Assembly (NCBI RefSeq): GCF_000231115.1
Contig: NW_006889834.1
Span: forward strand, 233,128-297,127
Source of the DNA: Vittaforma corneae ATCC 50505
Taxonomy: Eukaryota; Microsporidia; Nosematidae
Length of the DNA: 64,000 nt
Direction: 5' to 3'
The notes below the pieces were generated by a model. It did no database searches and was not told where the DNA came from. It saw only the letters and a list, made by a program, of their open reading frames with translations. Below, piece by piece: positions 38,532-47,820 of this stretch (positions are counted from its first letter, which is position 1; each line of letters begins with the position of its first letter). The translations under genes and the position numbers were made by a program.

Positions 38532-39398
38532 ATGCAGAAGTGCCCAAGTGCCAGCTCTGGAATGGCTGGAAAAGCGGAGTCGTGCAAAGGATGTCCAAAT
38601 GCAAACATCTGTGCGTCTTCTAAGCCAGATGAAGACATTCCGGCAATACAAAAGAATCTGAAGCAGCTAAAGCTCATATTGGCTATTTTAAGTGGGAAGG
38701 GTGGTGTCGGCAAAAGCACCATCGCACGGAATATTGCATCCAGGGTAGCTGCAATGGGGATCAGGACAGCCATTCTGGATTTTGATCTTTCTGGGCCAAG
38801 TATTCCTCGGCTCACGAAAACCGAAAACGAGTTTGTTTTTCGATCCGATTGTTCATTTGCGCCAATAGTCACAGAAGAAGAAATTGGCGTGATTAGCATA
38901 GGGCACTTGGACGATCAGACCCGAGTATTCAACACAAACACCAAGAACTACGCAATAAAAAAGATTTTAAAACACTGCGATTTTTCTGGATATGATGTCA
39001 TGGTTGTTGATACACCGCCAAATATAACAGAAGAGCACCTTGCACTTGTCAACTATGTGAGACCACAATACTCCATCATGGTCACCACGCCGCAAAACCT
39101 GTCTCTGAATGATGTTAGAAGGCAGATTGCATTTTGTAACAAAGCAGGAATGTCAATTATGGGGATGGTCGAAAATATGAAAAATTTTCATTGCCCAAGA
39201 TGCTCTCACATCAATGTTGTATATCCTAACTCAGGTATAGAAGAGTTCTGCAAAAATGAAAACATAGAGTATTTTGGATCTATTCCTCTCAACAAAGAAC
39301 TGGCCAAAAACTCAGATTCGGGGGATGCATTTAATCACCGAGTATTCGATGACATTTCATCAAGGATTTGCGCCAAACTAATTGACAGACCCACATAA
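38532..39398 (+). CDS. NBP35: Cytosolic Fe-S scaffold ATPase NBP35
   Basis: 288 residues starting right after AGACCC. The N-terminal cluster motif is Cys-rich (KCPSASSGM, then ESCKGCPNANIC), which distinguishes Nbp35 from Cfd1. The deviant Walker A is LSGKGGVGKST, followed by DFDLSGPSIPRL, VVDTPPN and the bridging-cluster motif CPRCSH (CPxC). It builds [4Fe-4S] clusters with Cfd1 for cytosolic and nuclear proteins. It belongs with the ferredoxin, ABC half-transporter and TIM22 genes elsewhere in the window. Confidence 0.96.
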   Translation: MQKCPSASSGMAGKAESCKGCPNANICASSKPDEDIPAIQKNLKQLKLILAILSGKGGVGKSTIARNIASRVAAMGIRTAILDFDLSGPSIPRLTKTENEFVFRSDCSFAPIVTEEEIGVISIGHLDDQTRVFNTNTKNYAIKKILKHCDFSGYDVMVVDTPPNITEEHLALVNYVRPQYSIMVTTPQNLSLNDVRRQIAFCNKAGMSIMGMVENMKNFHCPRCSHINVVYPNSGIEEFCKNENIEYFGSIPLNKELAKNSDSGDAFNHRVFDDISSRICAKLIDRPT

Positions 39399-39495
39399 AC
39401 GCCACAAGCTGGGTCAGCATAAACTTAAATGAATCGTCCGCCGTATCATTCAAATAAAGCATTATAAATTTCAATCGTGGCACCCTAAAATCTTC

Positions 39496-40086
39496 ATGGG
39501 AAGCAATTGTACAGGCCAAGAGACCCAAGCAAACTTTGAGCCAGAAGCTTCAAAGAGAAGCAAGCGGATCAAAATGTCAGAATCTATTAGAACAGCAAAA
39601 TCAATTGACTCGTGTCAAATCCGAGAATTCACATCAAACAACGGATATAGATCCGCTTTATTGGCACATGTAATGTTAAACAGGTATATCTACTTTGAGG
39701 CTACAATCACTTCAAATGAAGGATACTCAAGAGTTGGATTTGCCAGCAGCGGTGCCGAGATTAATGGCCCAATCGGCATGGACGAGCACGGATATTCCTT
39801 TGGCAGTAAGAATGGGTATATGTTTCACAAAGGCAAGCGTGCTAAATATGGTGAAAGATACTTCAAGGGCGATATAGTCTGCTGCCTGATATTTTCTGAC
39901 GGTTCGGCACAAAAACTAACGTTTTTTGTTAATGGAGAAGAAGTCTCTAAAAAACCTATCGATGTAAAGCCAGATGCATATCATCCTGCAGTCTCAGTGT
40001 GCAAAAACTGTGTGTTGAGTATCAATGTTGGGCCTTATTTTGTATTTAAGGATAAGATTTCTAAAAAATATGAATTTTTAAGATAG
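39496..40086 (+). CDS. ASH2: SPRY protein, Ash2/Bre2-like (COMPASS)
   Basis: 196 residues, start after GCACCCTAAAATCTTC. A short basic N-terminal tail precedes one SPRY domain: YRSALLAHVMLNRYIYFEATI, then YSRVGFASSGAEINGPIGMDEHGYSFGSKNGYMFH in the region of residues 80-115, then GDIVCCLIFS. The GYSxxSKxG and GxD patterns match Ash2L/Bre2, subunit of the histone H3 K4 methyltransferase complex. The N-terminal winged-helix and PHD region of Ash2L are absent. Other SPRY proteins are less likely given these motifs. Confidence 0.85.
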   Translation: MGSNCTGQETQANFEPEASKRSKRIKMSESIRTAKSIDSCQIREFTSNNGYRSALLAHVMLNRYIYFEATITSNEGYSRVGFASSGAEINGPIGMDEHGYSFGSKNGYMFHKGKRAKYGERYFKGDIVCCLIFSDGSAQKLTFFVNGEEVSKKPIDVKPDAYHPAVSVCKNCVLSINVGPYFVFKDKISKKYEFLR

Positions 40087-40259
40087 CACTGGACACTGCT
40101 CGGCAAGAGACACCAAGCACACTGCCAAATCATTTTTGCTCCAGTGTATGCAAGTGGTGTGTTCTTTAAACAGATTGCTTACTCACAAAATTGGACTTTG
40201 ACAACCAATGCCAAATGAATAATACCTGACATTCGATTACACATTGTATTGAGTTAAAT

Positions 40260-40934
40260 TTATTTTTCAATTGATATTTTTGAGTTTTTATGTTTGACAA
40301 ACCGTTTTCTGCAAAGAACCGAAATTAATATTTCCAATTTTTCGGGAGGGATGCTCCTGAAATTATCAACAATATGCTCGAGTGAAACCGACCGGTGTTT
40401 CTTGATAAAATCATAAAGCTCAATCAAGTCGGACTCATCCTGAAATATCTCAGGCAATAGCGACTTTTCAAACGGCCTTATGTCGTAGTCGGTATCTTCA
40501 GAGTCGTTATTCTGCATATTTTTTGGATTTTCAATATTTGAACCAGCATTGATGCACGACACTGATGAACTCGTAGCCAGGTTAAGCTTTAGCTCTTTGA
40601 ACAATGATTTGTTTAGCAGCTCTGAAGACTCAATCTCAACAAAGGGATTTTTGGGAGACGAGTAACTCAGGTTGTCTGGGCTTTGCACTACTTCTTTATA
40701 CTTCAAACTGTTCAAATGCAGATCCGAGAAGGGTGAAAACTCCTGTTTTGTCTGGACTTCAAAGAATCTAACCCACGGTTGGCAATCTTCAACAACCTCT
40801 CTGCTTCTTTCCCCCACCCTACCTATCTTTAATCTGAGCTCTCTCAGTGTGTTTTTGACTGCAGAAAAATTCTCATCAATTTCCTCTAGCACTTGGATAA
40901 TCTCCTCATCTTCTTTTATCGAGGACAATGGCAT
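40260..40934 (-). CDS. ASK1: DASH/Dam1 complex subunit ASK1
   Basis: 224 residues from the ATG at 40934, with CACCCCCTG before it; the frame runs further upstream without similarity. Residues 12-60 (IIQVLEEIDENFSAVKNTL, then GERSREVVEDCQPWVRFFEV) match the Ask1 helical signature with LLQEIDxNF and WxxFFE patterns. A disordered middle and a C-terminal winged-helix-like stretch (LIELYDFIKKHRSVSLEHIV) follow. The DASH complex rings microtubules and couples them to kinetochores. It pairs functionally with KNL1 and the kinesins in this window. Confidence 0.85.
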   Translation of the reverse strand: MPLSSIKEDEEIIQVLEEIDENFSAVKNTLRELRLKIGRVGERSREVVEDCQPWVRFFEVQTKQEFSPFSDLHLNSLKYKEVVQSPDNLSYSSPKNPFVEIESSELLNKSLFKELKLNLATSSSVSCINAGSNIENPKNMQNNDSEDTDYDIRPFEKSLLPEIFQDESDLIELYDFIKKHRSVSLEHIVDNFRSIPPEKLEILISVLCRKRFVKHKNSKISIEK

Positions 40935-41068
40935 CAGGGGGTGCCTTGGCAATGCTAAACCACAACAAAAGAGATATTGTATCAAACACGATTTACTAAC
41001 TTGGAAATGCTGGTTTATTGGAGCATGAGATCGAGTCGGGGCTGGAGTCCTGGGACTGAGCAGATAGG

Positions 41069-42034
41069 CTAAAGAACAGCCCAGGCGGGCCACGGAGCTT
41101 CATATGTGACTCCATTAAAGGTATACTTCCATGCATGAAGGCAAATGTGGGAATTGCTTATTTCAAACGAGCGGTTGCTGGTTCCTTTACAGCTCCTAAT
41201 TGCATATTTGTACTTTTCGTCATTTGTATTACGAATATCTTCATCGCAGTTGTACTCAGAATTACAAAGCTCAGGGAACTCTGGTTGCATACCTTCTGAT
41301 TTAATCGTATTGGATTCCTGGCCATATAAAAGATCATTAAGAATAGGAAACCCAATGCATTTGCAATGGATTCTTATCTGATGCGTTCTGCCTGTCACAG
41401 GCCTGCATTCAACCAGTGAGTAGCCATTTCTATATTCTAAAAGTCTGAAAGTGGTACGGCTCGGCTTTCCAGAGTCGGATACATCAAACATTCTTGCGCT
41501 CACCAAACCAACTGGTTTGTCAACAGTGATGCTGCTGGGAAACTCCCCTTTCACTTTTGCAATGTATACCTTTTCCGCAGAACCGAGTAGATTGTGAGCA
41601 AAGTTTGAATTGCTGAAAGTCAAGATTAGCACACCAGAGACAGGCATGTCCAATCTGTTCACGCATCCCACGCTCTGGTCTTTGAATAGTGCTCTTGTGA
41701 CGGAGTATTCAAAGTATCCTCCCGTTGGATGGCACGGTATTCCGCTTGGCTTATTTACCACCCAATAGTCACTTTCTTTTTCAATAATGTCAATGTTGGG
41801 CGGAATGGGCTCATGAATGTGGACAATGTGCCTAATTACATCCAGGTCTTTCAACAGATACATCGGTGATGTTTTTTGATCATTGACCGTTATTACGCCA
41901 CACTCTATAGCCCCGATATAGTACTTTCTTGATCTTGTTCTAAACTCCGACTCCAATACATCGACCAAGTGTCTGTTCCTCCATCTCTGCTTTACATGTG
42001 TTTTGTATGTGTGAAAGTATTTTATCTGTTGCAT
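41069..42034 (-). CDS. RluA-family RNA pseudouridine synthase (Rib2/Pus8-Pus9 type)
   Basis: 321 residues from the ATG at 42034; an upstream in-frame start at 42109 adds only a hydrophobic leader. The catalytic core reads VVNKPSGIPCHPTGGYF, then CVNRLDMPVSGVLI where the Asp of RLD is the nucleophile, and RPVTGRTHQIRIHCKCIGFPILND. The YFHTYKTHVKQRWRNRHLVDVL opening is typical of Rib2/Pus8/Pus9, which modify U32 of tRNA. Archaeal-like length without the yeast deaminase extension. Substrate is inferred from the family. Confidence 0.9.
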   Translation of the reverse strand: MQQIKYFHTYKTHVKQRWRNRHLVDVLESEFRTRSRKYYIGAIECGVITVNDQKTSPMYLLKDLDVIRHIVHIHEPIPPNIDIIEKESDYWVVNKPSGIPCHPTGGYFEYSVTRALFKDQSVGCVNRLDMPVSGVLILTFSNSNFAHNLLGSAEKVYIAKVKGEFPSSITVDKPVGLVSARMFDVSDSGKPSRTTFRLLEYRNGYSLVECRPVTGRTHQIRIHCKCIGFPILNDLLYGQESNTIKSEGMQPEFPELCNSEYNCDEDIRNTNDEKYKYAIRSCKGTSNRSFEISNSHICLHAWKYTFNGVTYEAPWPAWAVL

Positions 42035-42053
42035 TTCCAAGAAAATCTGGCTT

Positions 42054-42061
42054 AAAAATTT
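42054..42061 (-). promoter_or_regulatory. AAATTTTT block upstream of the pseudouridine synthase gene
   Basis: Minus-strand AAATTTTT about 20 bases before the ATG at 42034. No CCC is present. Confidence 0.4.
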
Positions 42062-42233
42062 ACATGAAAAGTAGTAAGCGGTCAATACAATATAGAAATG
42101 TTGCTGCAATCTTTAAGAATAAGTTTATGTCAAAACTACAGTGTTTTGATGGTGCTCTGATGCAAATGGCCATGTCTGCTGCGGTTGGCAAGATTACCAA
42201 ATCATGCCCTCTTTTGCTGGTGCTTTTATCGCC

Positions 42234-42243
42234 AAAAAATTTT
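42234..42243 (+). promoter_or_regulatory. AAAAAATTTT block upstream of TIM22
   Basis: Lies eight bases before the TIM22-like ATG at 42252; no CCC between them. Confidence 0.45.
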
Positions 42244-42251
42244 GTCACTAA

Positions 42252-42611
42252 ATGGCCAGTGATAGCTTCAAGAAATCGCTTTCCTCAGCACGACCGTACA
42301 TAGAAAGACTTGCAGTAGACACTGTAAAGGGATATGCATTTGGCTGTGTCTTTGGAATGTTTGTGCCTTCCAATAGGCCACTACTCCAATCGATGCACAG
42401 AAGTGGAAAAAACTTTGCAAAGATGAGTGCTGTATACTCTGCTGTCGAGATGTCAATGGAAGCGACTAGGAAGAAAGATGATATTCTGAACAGTGTTGTG
42501 GCAGGGGCTGCAGCGGGCGCCATTGGTTCAAAGAAAGGAGCTGCTCCAGGGTCTGCAATATTTGGAATTTATTCTGGACTGTCGACGCTATTTTCAACAA
42601 TCCAACGATAA
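42252..42611 (+). CDS. TIM22: Tim17/22/23-family mitosomal translocase (Tim22-like)
   Basis: 119 residues with three or four hydrophobic segments. Gly-rich helices AFGCVFGMFVPSN and SVVAGAAAGAIGSKKGA, then GSAIFGIYSGLSTLF, match the PF02466-type fold; the second contains the GxxxG spacing of the family signature. In other eukaryotes the protein forms the inner-membrane import channel. Microsporidia retain a single member in the mitosome, most like Tim22. The protein is shorter than yeast Tim22 (207 residues). Tim17 or Tim23 cannot be excluded. Confidence 0.85.
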   Translation: MASDSFKKSLSSARPYIERLAVDTVKGYAFGCVFGMFVPSNRPLLQSMHRSGKNFAKMSAVYSAVEMSMEATRKKDDILNSVVAGAAAGAIGSKKGAAPGSAIFGIYSGLSTLFSTIQR

Positions 42612-42904
42612 AGCATGCTAAACTGTAATAAATTGAATTTATTTAAGCTAAACTAACACTGCAGTTGGAAGACTTGGCATTTAGTAGAATCTTTGTTATA
42701 ATGCAAGAATTGCAGTGCCAATATATTCAGAATAAACATACCACACCTTATGACCAAGCACACCAAACTTTATAAAACTGGAAACGATATTTGATGGCTT
42801 TCATTCGGTCTTCAGTGCCGACTCCAAGCATCGTTATCCCTCCAAAAAATACTCTGAGTACAGCTGGTCGTATACTAATGCTGTAGCCATTGTGCATATT
42901 GCTA

Positions 42905-43837
42905 TCATTGATTGTGCATTGAGTATATCTCGAAATACTTTGTATACTCTTCCTCGCTCATAAGCTCCTTGTCCTCCTCGGTTACCTCAGAAAATGGCTT
43001 TGGAACACCATTTACCATCACAGCCTCGTCAATATGCTTAGGCTGTTCATTCCCTATCTCCGATGTGGCATATGTGACAAATTCTTCCGAATCAGCCTTT
43101 GTATCCACCTCTTCAATATTCAAAAGGCCATGCTTCTCTTTGGCCTCAAGAAGACCAGCTCGGCTTTCATTTTTCATAAACATTTCTTTTTCTTTTTTTA
43201 TCTCGAGTATTTGGAAATAGTCTAACGAGGGTATTTCACACTTTTCGGCTTCTTTGAGTAAGGTAATAATGTCATTAAGAGTGTAAAGAAGCTCCTTCAG
43301 GTCTATTTCTTTGTCGTTTGGCTTGTGTGTACATTCTTGAAGCTCACATTTACAAAATATACATTTAAATAGATAATCCTCAACCAGCGCCTGCGCATCC
43401 AAGGCCGAAAAGTATCTCTCACAGGCCGGGCAGTAGAATGCCTCATCTTCTGACACTTTTTTCACTTCTAAAACCTTCGTCATCTTGAAAATTTTGTACT
43501 TTATGACATCTCGAGCTTCAGCGTAATTAAAGTAATAGACATTCCTTAGGGTTTGTCTATTGTCTTCCTTAGACTCAACCTTTATGTCGGACTTTACTAG
43601 CCGATCATCCTTTAGTCTAATTATCAACTTGTTAAACTCTCTACTTAGCATTTTCATTCTTTCACAGAACTCTGCATCACTGAGCATCGTGTTCTCCAGG
43701 AGAATATCTGTAATAACAACGTGGTGTGGTTCATAGAAGGAGCGTACAACCAACTTCAGCAGCTTTTTCATTACTGGCTCATATTCCAACATCAGGGGTG
43801 CAGCAAAATCCCAATGAGTAAATTCAAGGACGCTCAT
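42905..43837 (-). CDS. TFA1: TFIIE alpha subunit (TFA1)
   Basis: 310 residues. The N-terminal winged helix (LVVRSFYEPHHVVITDILL, then RLKDDRLVKSDIKVE, NVYYFNYAEARDVIKYKIF) is followed by a four-Cys zinc ribbon: AFYCPACERYF and LFKCIFCKCEL. The acidic C-terminal tail (EEDKELMSEEEYTKYFE) binds TFIIH in other eukaryotes. TFIIE recruits TFIIH to the RNA polymerase II preinitiation complex. Yeast Tfa1 is about 480 residues; the reduction affects the C-terminus. Confidence 0.92.
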   Translation of the reverse strand: MSVLEFTHWDFAAPLMLEYEPVMKKLLKLVVRSFYEPHHVVITDILLENTMLSDAEFCERMKMLSREFNKLIIRLKDDRLVKSDIKVESKEDNRQTLRNVYYFNYAEARDVIKYKIFKMTKVLEVKKVSEDEAFYCPACERYFSALDAQALVEDYLFKCIFCKCELQECTHKPNDKEIDLKELLYTLNDIITLLKEAEKCEIPSLDYFQILEIKKEKEMFMKNESRAGLLEAKEKHGLLNIEEVDTKADSEEFVTYATSEIGNEQPKHIDEAVMVNGVPKPFSEVTEEDKELMSEEEYTKYFEIYSMHNQ

Positions 43838-44025
43838 TTGGAAAGTATGATCTAATAATGCGAAATGAAAAGTATTTTACTGCTCATATGGCAATGCTCA
43901 AATTTAGCACTGTTATCATCCATCCAATATACTGCCATCATATTCTGATAATTGGCTGTGTACCATGCTAAATAGACAGTTTGATTGTTTTTGCCAGTTT
44001 CTACTCCTGGATGTTTTGATCCCAA

Positions 44026-45102
44026 ATGGTAAAATATCCTAGGGAAGAGATTAGCTACAAGAAACTCTACAGAAAACTAGATCTAAATAAAAACCTGGGA
44101 ATAGCATGGCCAGAACTGCCAGAGGATCGTGAGATTGCCATAATCGACGAGGACCAGGCAACTCAATCAGTTGCTGAGATATTTACGCCTGATGAGTTTG
44201 ATGAAGAGTTTTGTGTACAAAACAGCATCAAGATACAAGATTTTGAAGAAATATTTAAGAAGCTGGATCAAAACTTTATCTCTTGGATTTTCAAAAGCCT
44301 TGATCGTATAAAAATTAAAAAGCCAGATAAGCCCTGTGACATTTGTGGAAAATATCAATATATGGATGAACGGACACCCATTATATGCCAAGGATGCTAT
44401 ATCACAGTCCACGAATCCTGCTACGGCGTTGCCGAGTCGGCTAGCAAGCGATGGCTGTGCAAAAAATGCATTTTCCACTATGAAAAGGCAGTCTGTAAGT
44501 TTTGTAATACAAGCAACGGCATTTTCAAGAAAACCGTCACTAATGAGTGGGGGCACGTTGTTTGTTCGCTTCTTATCCCAGGAGTCTCGTTCTGCAATAT
44601 GAATGTTAAAGATCCCATAGACGATACAGAGGCAGAAAGGTTGGAAGGTATCTGTAGTGTCTGTGGCAATTGTTCTACATTTTTAATTAAGTGCGCATAT
44701 GGTGGGTGTGATGTATTTTATCATAGCAGTTGCGCTGCCCAGAAGCTGTACTGTGATATAGGAAATGGTGTCAGCTACTGTGAAAAACACAACCCCTTGA
44801 ACAGATCAAAAAGAATCATGTCAAGACGAAACACACTCAAGGATGTGGAATCGTATCCAGAGTTATCCAACGCGCTACTAATTAGAGAAACAAGAGGGTT
44901 TTCTGAGCCCAGGAGGACCAGGTATTCAAAAGTCGTTGCAAAGGCTCCTAAAGCCATAGAGACTGGACTTGAGAAATACAGCGGAACCCCCGCCTTGGAT
45001 CTAATCTCAAAGTACTGGAAGCACAAGAGACAGCTGGCTGGATACTATTTTGATGATTTATTTATGTTCCCAAATTACTTTCTCAAAAACCCGCAGGAGT
45101 AG
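44026..45102 (+). CDS. NTO1: PHD-zinc knuckle-ePHD protein, NTO1/BRPF-like
   Basis: 358 residues beginning after GATCCCAA. A first PHD finger (PCDICGKYQY, ICQGCYITVHESCYG, WLCKKC), a CxxC knuckle (CKFCNTSNG) and an extended PHD (WGHVVCSLLIPGV, CSVCGN, CAYGGCDVFYHSSCA, YCEKH) form the PZP module of Nto1, BRPF and JADE. That module links histone acetyltransferases (NuA3 or HBO1 type) to chromatin. The C-terminus (SKYWKHKRQLAGYY) corresponds to the region after PZP. No bromodomain or PWWP is present, which fits Nto1/JADE better than BRPF1. Confidence 0.87.
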   Translation: MVKYPREEISYKKLYRKLDLNKNLGIAWPELPEDREIAIIDEDQATQSVAEIFTPDEFDEEFCVQNSIKIQDFEEIFKKLDQNFISWIFKSLDRIKIKKPDKPCDICGKYQYMDERTPIICQGCYITVHESCYGVAESASKRWLCKKCIFHYEKAVCKFCNTSNGIFKKTVTNEWGHVVCSLLIPGVSFCNMNVKDPIDDTEAERLEGICSVCGNCSTFLIKCAYGGCDVFYHSSCAAQKLYCDIGNGVSYCEKHNPLNRSKRIMSRRNTLKDVESYPELSNALLIRETRGFSEPRRTRYSKVVAKAPKAIETGLEKYSGTPALDLISKYWKHKRQLAGYYFDDLFMFPNYFLKNPQE

Positions 45103-45360
45103 AATGTACTCGGACCCAAGTAAATAGTACTAAAGCGTATTTGTTATGATTGTATGGTTAATTTATTTGCCAAACAAGTGGGCTAAAAGCCTAATGCTCT
45201 CATTTAAGATATAAAATGCCTAAGTGCTACCGTGCATCGTTTGGTGATGCGAATCTATTTAGAACTTTTAAGATGCATCAAATCTTAATAAAATGCTAAA
45301 ATACCAAGAAACTGCCACTCCATCTGTTATATCTATTTTGGCATCACCTGCTTTCAGCCC

Positions 45361-46722
45361 ATGCATTCTTCTGAGGTTGTAAGTCTAAAGAACAAGCTCA
45401 TCAAATGCTATAAGTACAGAGATTATGAAACGGCTGCATACATTTCCATGCACATTTCAGAAAGCTTTCCTGAATTTCAATTGCTAACTGGAATTATTTT
45501 CTACGAAAACCAGGAGTATAGCCGCTCTTTGTTTCATCTAAGTAATTTGGAAGGAACAACAGCAGTTTTTTACAAAGCACTAAGCTACATGAAAGTGAAG
45601 AAATACAGTGAGGCAGTTGTTGAGCTAACAACTATAATAGAAAGCAAGACTGCCCCTGAGAAGGTAACAGACATTTTTCTTAGTAGTTTTATATTGGATC
45701 CAGTTGATACTGAATTTTTCGAGGCGTTGTTTGGAAAACTGTTGATTTTGAAGGGAAAGGCCAAGCAGGGTGTCGAAAAGTATAGAAAGTCGATGTTTAA
45801 GAATCCCCTTTTGGGGCCCTGTCTTGGTCTTTTCGATGAAAACAACTGGATCGCACCCATAAACCAATTTGCAACCGATCCAATAATGATGCTATTCCAA
45901 GATCTATTTAAGCTTTCAGTTCAACGGACAAGCGAAGCCGAACAGACATCAGAAGACAAACCATCCATACCCCAGACAGCCGGTGATCTCTTACTTTGCT
46001 TCCTAAAGCAAAATTCTACTTCTCAAGCACACCAGGCATAGGATCGTATTTTCTTTCAAAAATGGCTTCGATGTATTGCAGATTGACATCGTCGAAGGTG
46101 GGCTTGCAAGTTTTTGAATTTCTAAGGGAAAAAGACCCTAGCTTTGTTCTAGAAATGGACGTCTACTCTACGTCGCTGTGGATCAACAAGGATACAAACC
46201 TTTTAGGATTGCTTGCAAAGGATTTAATATCCACAGCACCAAATCATTACATTACTTGGTCTGTTATAGGAAATTACTACTCGCTAAATGGGATGCCCAA
46301 GGAAAGTACCACATGTCTTATGAAGAGCCTCAGTATTCTGGAAAACCCCTTTGCATATTCGCTCTTGGGATTTGAGTTCAACATCAGAAGCCAGTATTTG
46401 GAGGCACAGAACTACTTTAAGTCTTCACTTTGTATGCTGGAAAATAACGACAAAGCCAATTTTGGACTGGGAGTTGCATATAGTGAGACATCAAAGCGGG
46501 CGGCAGCAGAGGCGTATTTCAAGAAGGCNNNNNNNNNNNNNNNNNNNNATCCAACAGAACACGGGAAAGTTTAGTGAAATGGAGGAGTTGATAATATGCG
46601 AGTTTATTGAAATATTAGTCAAGCAAAAGTGCAAGGACATGGCTGAAAAGCTTCTCCAGTGCGTTCAGTTGAGAACATCAACGTACTATTCAAAGAAAAA
46701 CATGGTTGAAAATGATAACTAA
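45361..46722 (+). CDS. CDC27: Anaphase-promoting complex TPR subunit CDC27/APC3, broken by frameshift and gap
   Basis: Start follows TTCAGCCC. The first frame (226 residues to 46041) holds the N-terminal TPR domain (YRDYETAAYISMHI, AVFYKALSYMKVKKYSEAV, FGKLLILKGKAKQGVEKY). A second frame from about 45996 holds the C-terminal TPR superhelix with APC3-type sequence (EMDVYSTSLWINKD, LAKDLISTAPNHYITWSV, YSLLGFEFNIRSQYLEA). One base gained near 45995-46000 would join them. The gap at 46529-46548 (20 N) then interrupts it; the part after the gap, to 46722, may be its C-terminus. APC3 binds Cdh1/Cdc20 through its TPR groove. Confidence 0.82.
46529..46548. other. Assembly gap (20 N)
   Basis: Round-number placeholder inside the CDC27 TPR array. 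CDC27 would need many more TPR residues here than the run can encode, so the real distance is likely larger. Confidence 0.9.
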
Positions 46723-46881
46723 AACAAGCATGCTATTCTACATGTATGCTCACACCATGGACACATGGTCATAGCTGTGAAGACGCACGTATGCTCTGGT
46801 TGAGTACGTTTTGTAAAATTGAGTGAAGTTTTATTTAAAAGTTTGAGAAACAACACAGACATGTCCTTACTTTTTAATGAA

Positions 46882-47529
46882 TTAGCTACTATTCGGCTGT
46901 GAAAACTTCTTGAGAATCTCGCTAAACTTCACTGATTTATTCCCAATAATTTTGCACTCGTTTTTCTTGTCGTCTTTTTTATTGCAATTTTCTTCAAGCT
47001 GCTGGATTATTAATTTTACAGTGCTAGTTTCCCCATTTTTGAGTAAACTATCGGCTTTGCTTTTGATTTGTTTACTGCTACATTCATCAATCTCATACTC
47101 GCCAGTCTTAGAATTTTTCCTGAAATCATAATTCATAAATGTCTCTGTTTGGTGTTTAAGCTGGCTATTTACCTTACTTTTACATATTCTTTCCAGCTTT
47201 TCCTTTTGGAAGTCGTTTAATTTACTTGGTCTACAGGTATCTGCCACATCATGCCCGTTTGTGTTGCCCAAAGATTCAAACACAGATAACTTTACCATGA
47301 ATGGTTCATTTTCCATCCATAGTTGTCTTTTGTTGCTTTTGTTTTCTGGAGCTTCGGTTGAAGTCTGGGGACTTTTGATTAGATCTGGGTCTGTATGCAT
47401 TCTGGGCATGTACTTGCCATCAAGAACAGATGAGCACGGCCCGCTGCATGTCTCTGGACTTTTTCTGTTGAAAAGTGTTTCATAAATACCGAAGTCTATT
47501 ATCTGTTTAGAACAATGCTTGCAGTTCAT
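46882..47529 (-). CDS. Hypothetical Lys/Ser-rich protein with N-terminal CxxC
   Basis: 215 residues from the ATG at 47529 (TGCCCATCTCAAA before it). The start is MNCKHCSKQIIDFG, a CxxC pair with a later PETCSGPCSS pair, which together could bind one zinc ion. The rest is polar and probably disordered, with a helical Lys-rich region and an ending KFSEILKKFSQPNSS. The N-terminal zinc-ribbon-like layout is the only hint of function. No family recognised. Confidence 0.65.
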   Translation of the reverse strand: MNCKHCSKQIIDFGIYETLFNRKSPETCSGPCSSVLDGKYMPRMHTDPDLIKSPQTSTEAPENKSNKRQLWMENEPFMVKLSVFESLGNTNGHDVADTCRPSKLNDFQKEKLERICKSKVNSQLKHQTETFMNYDFRKNSKTGEYEIDECSSKQIKSKADSLLKNGETSTVKLIIQQLEENCNKKDDKKNECKIIGNKSVKFSEILKKFSQPNSS

Positions 47530-47820
47530 TTTGAGATGGGCATTGCAGGCAAGATTAAAATAAAAAAAGAACAAACAAAAAGTGCTGAATGGCCGGGATC
47601 GCTTGTAGGTACAAATAAAGGATTTTGAGATAAATGCTAGAATCTAAGTTTCAATACCATAAACAATTTGCACAAAGGATGGTTTGACTAAGTACAGCTA
47701 CAAAAACTGTGCAGCATATTGCCATGCTTAGTTTCATTGATTGATGCATTTTTGACTAAGCCAGCCCAATATCAAAAGAAAGGGGAAAGGAGTGAACTTG
47801 AAGACAAATTTTACCCTCAC

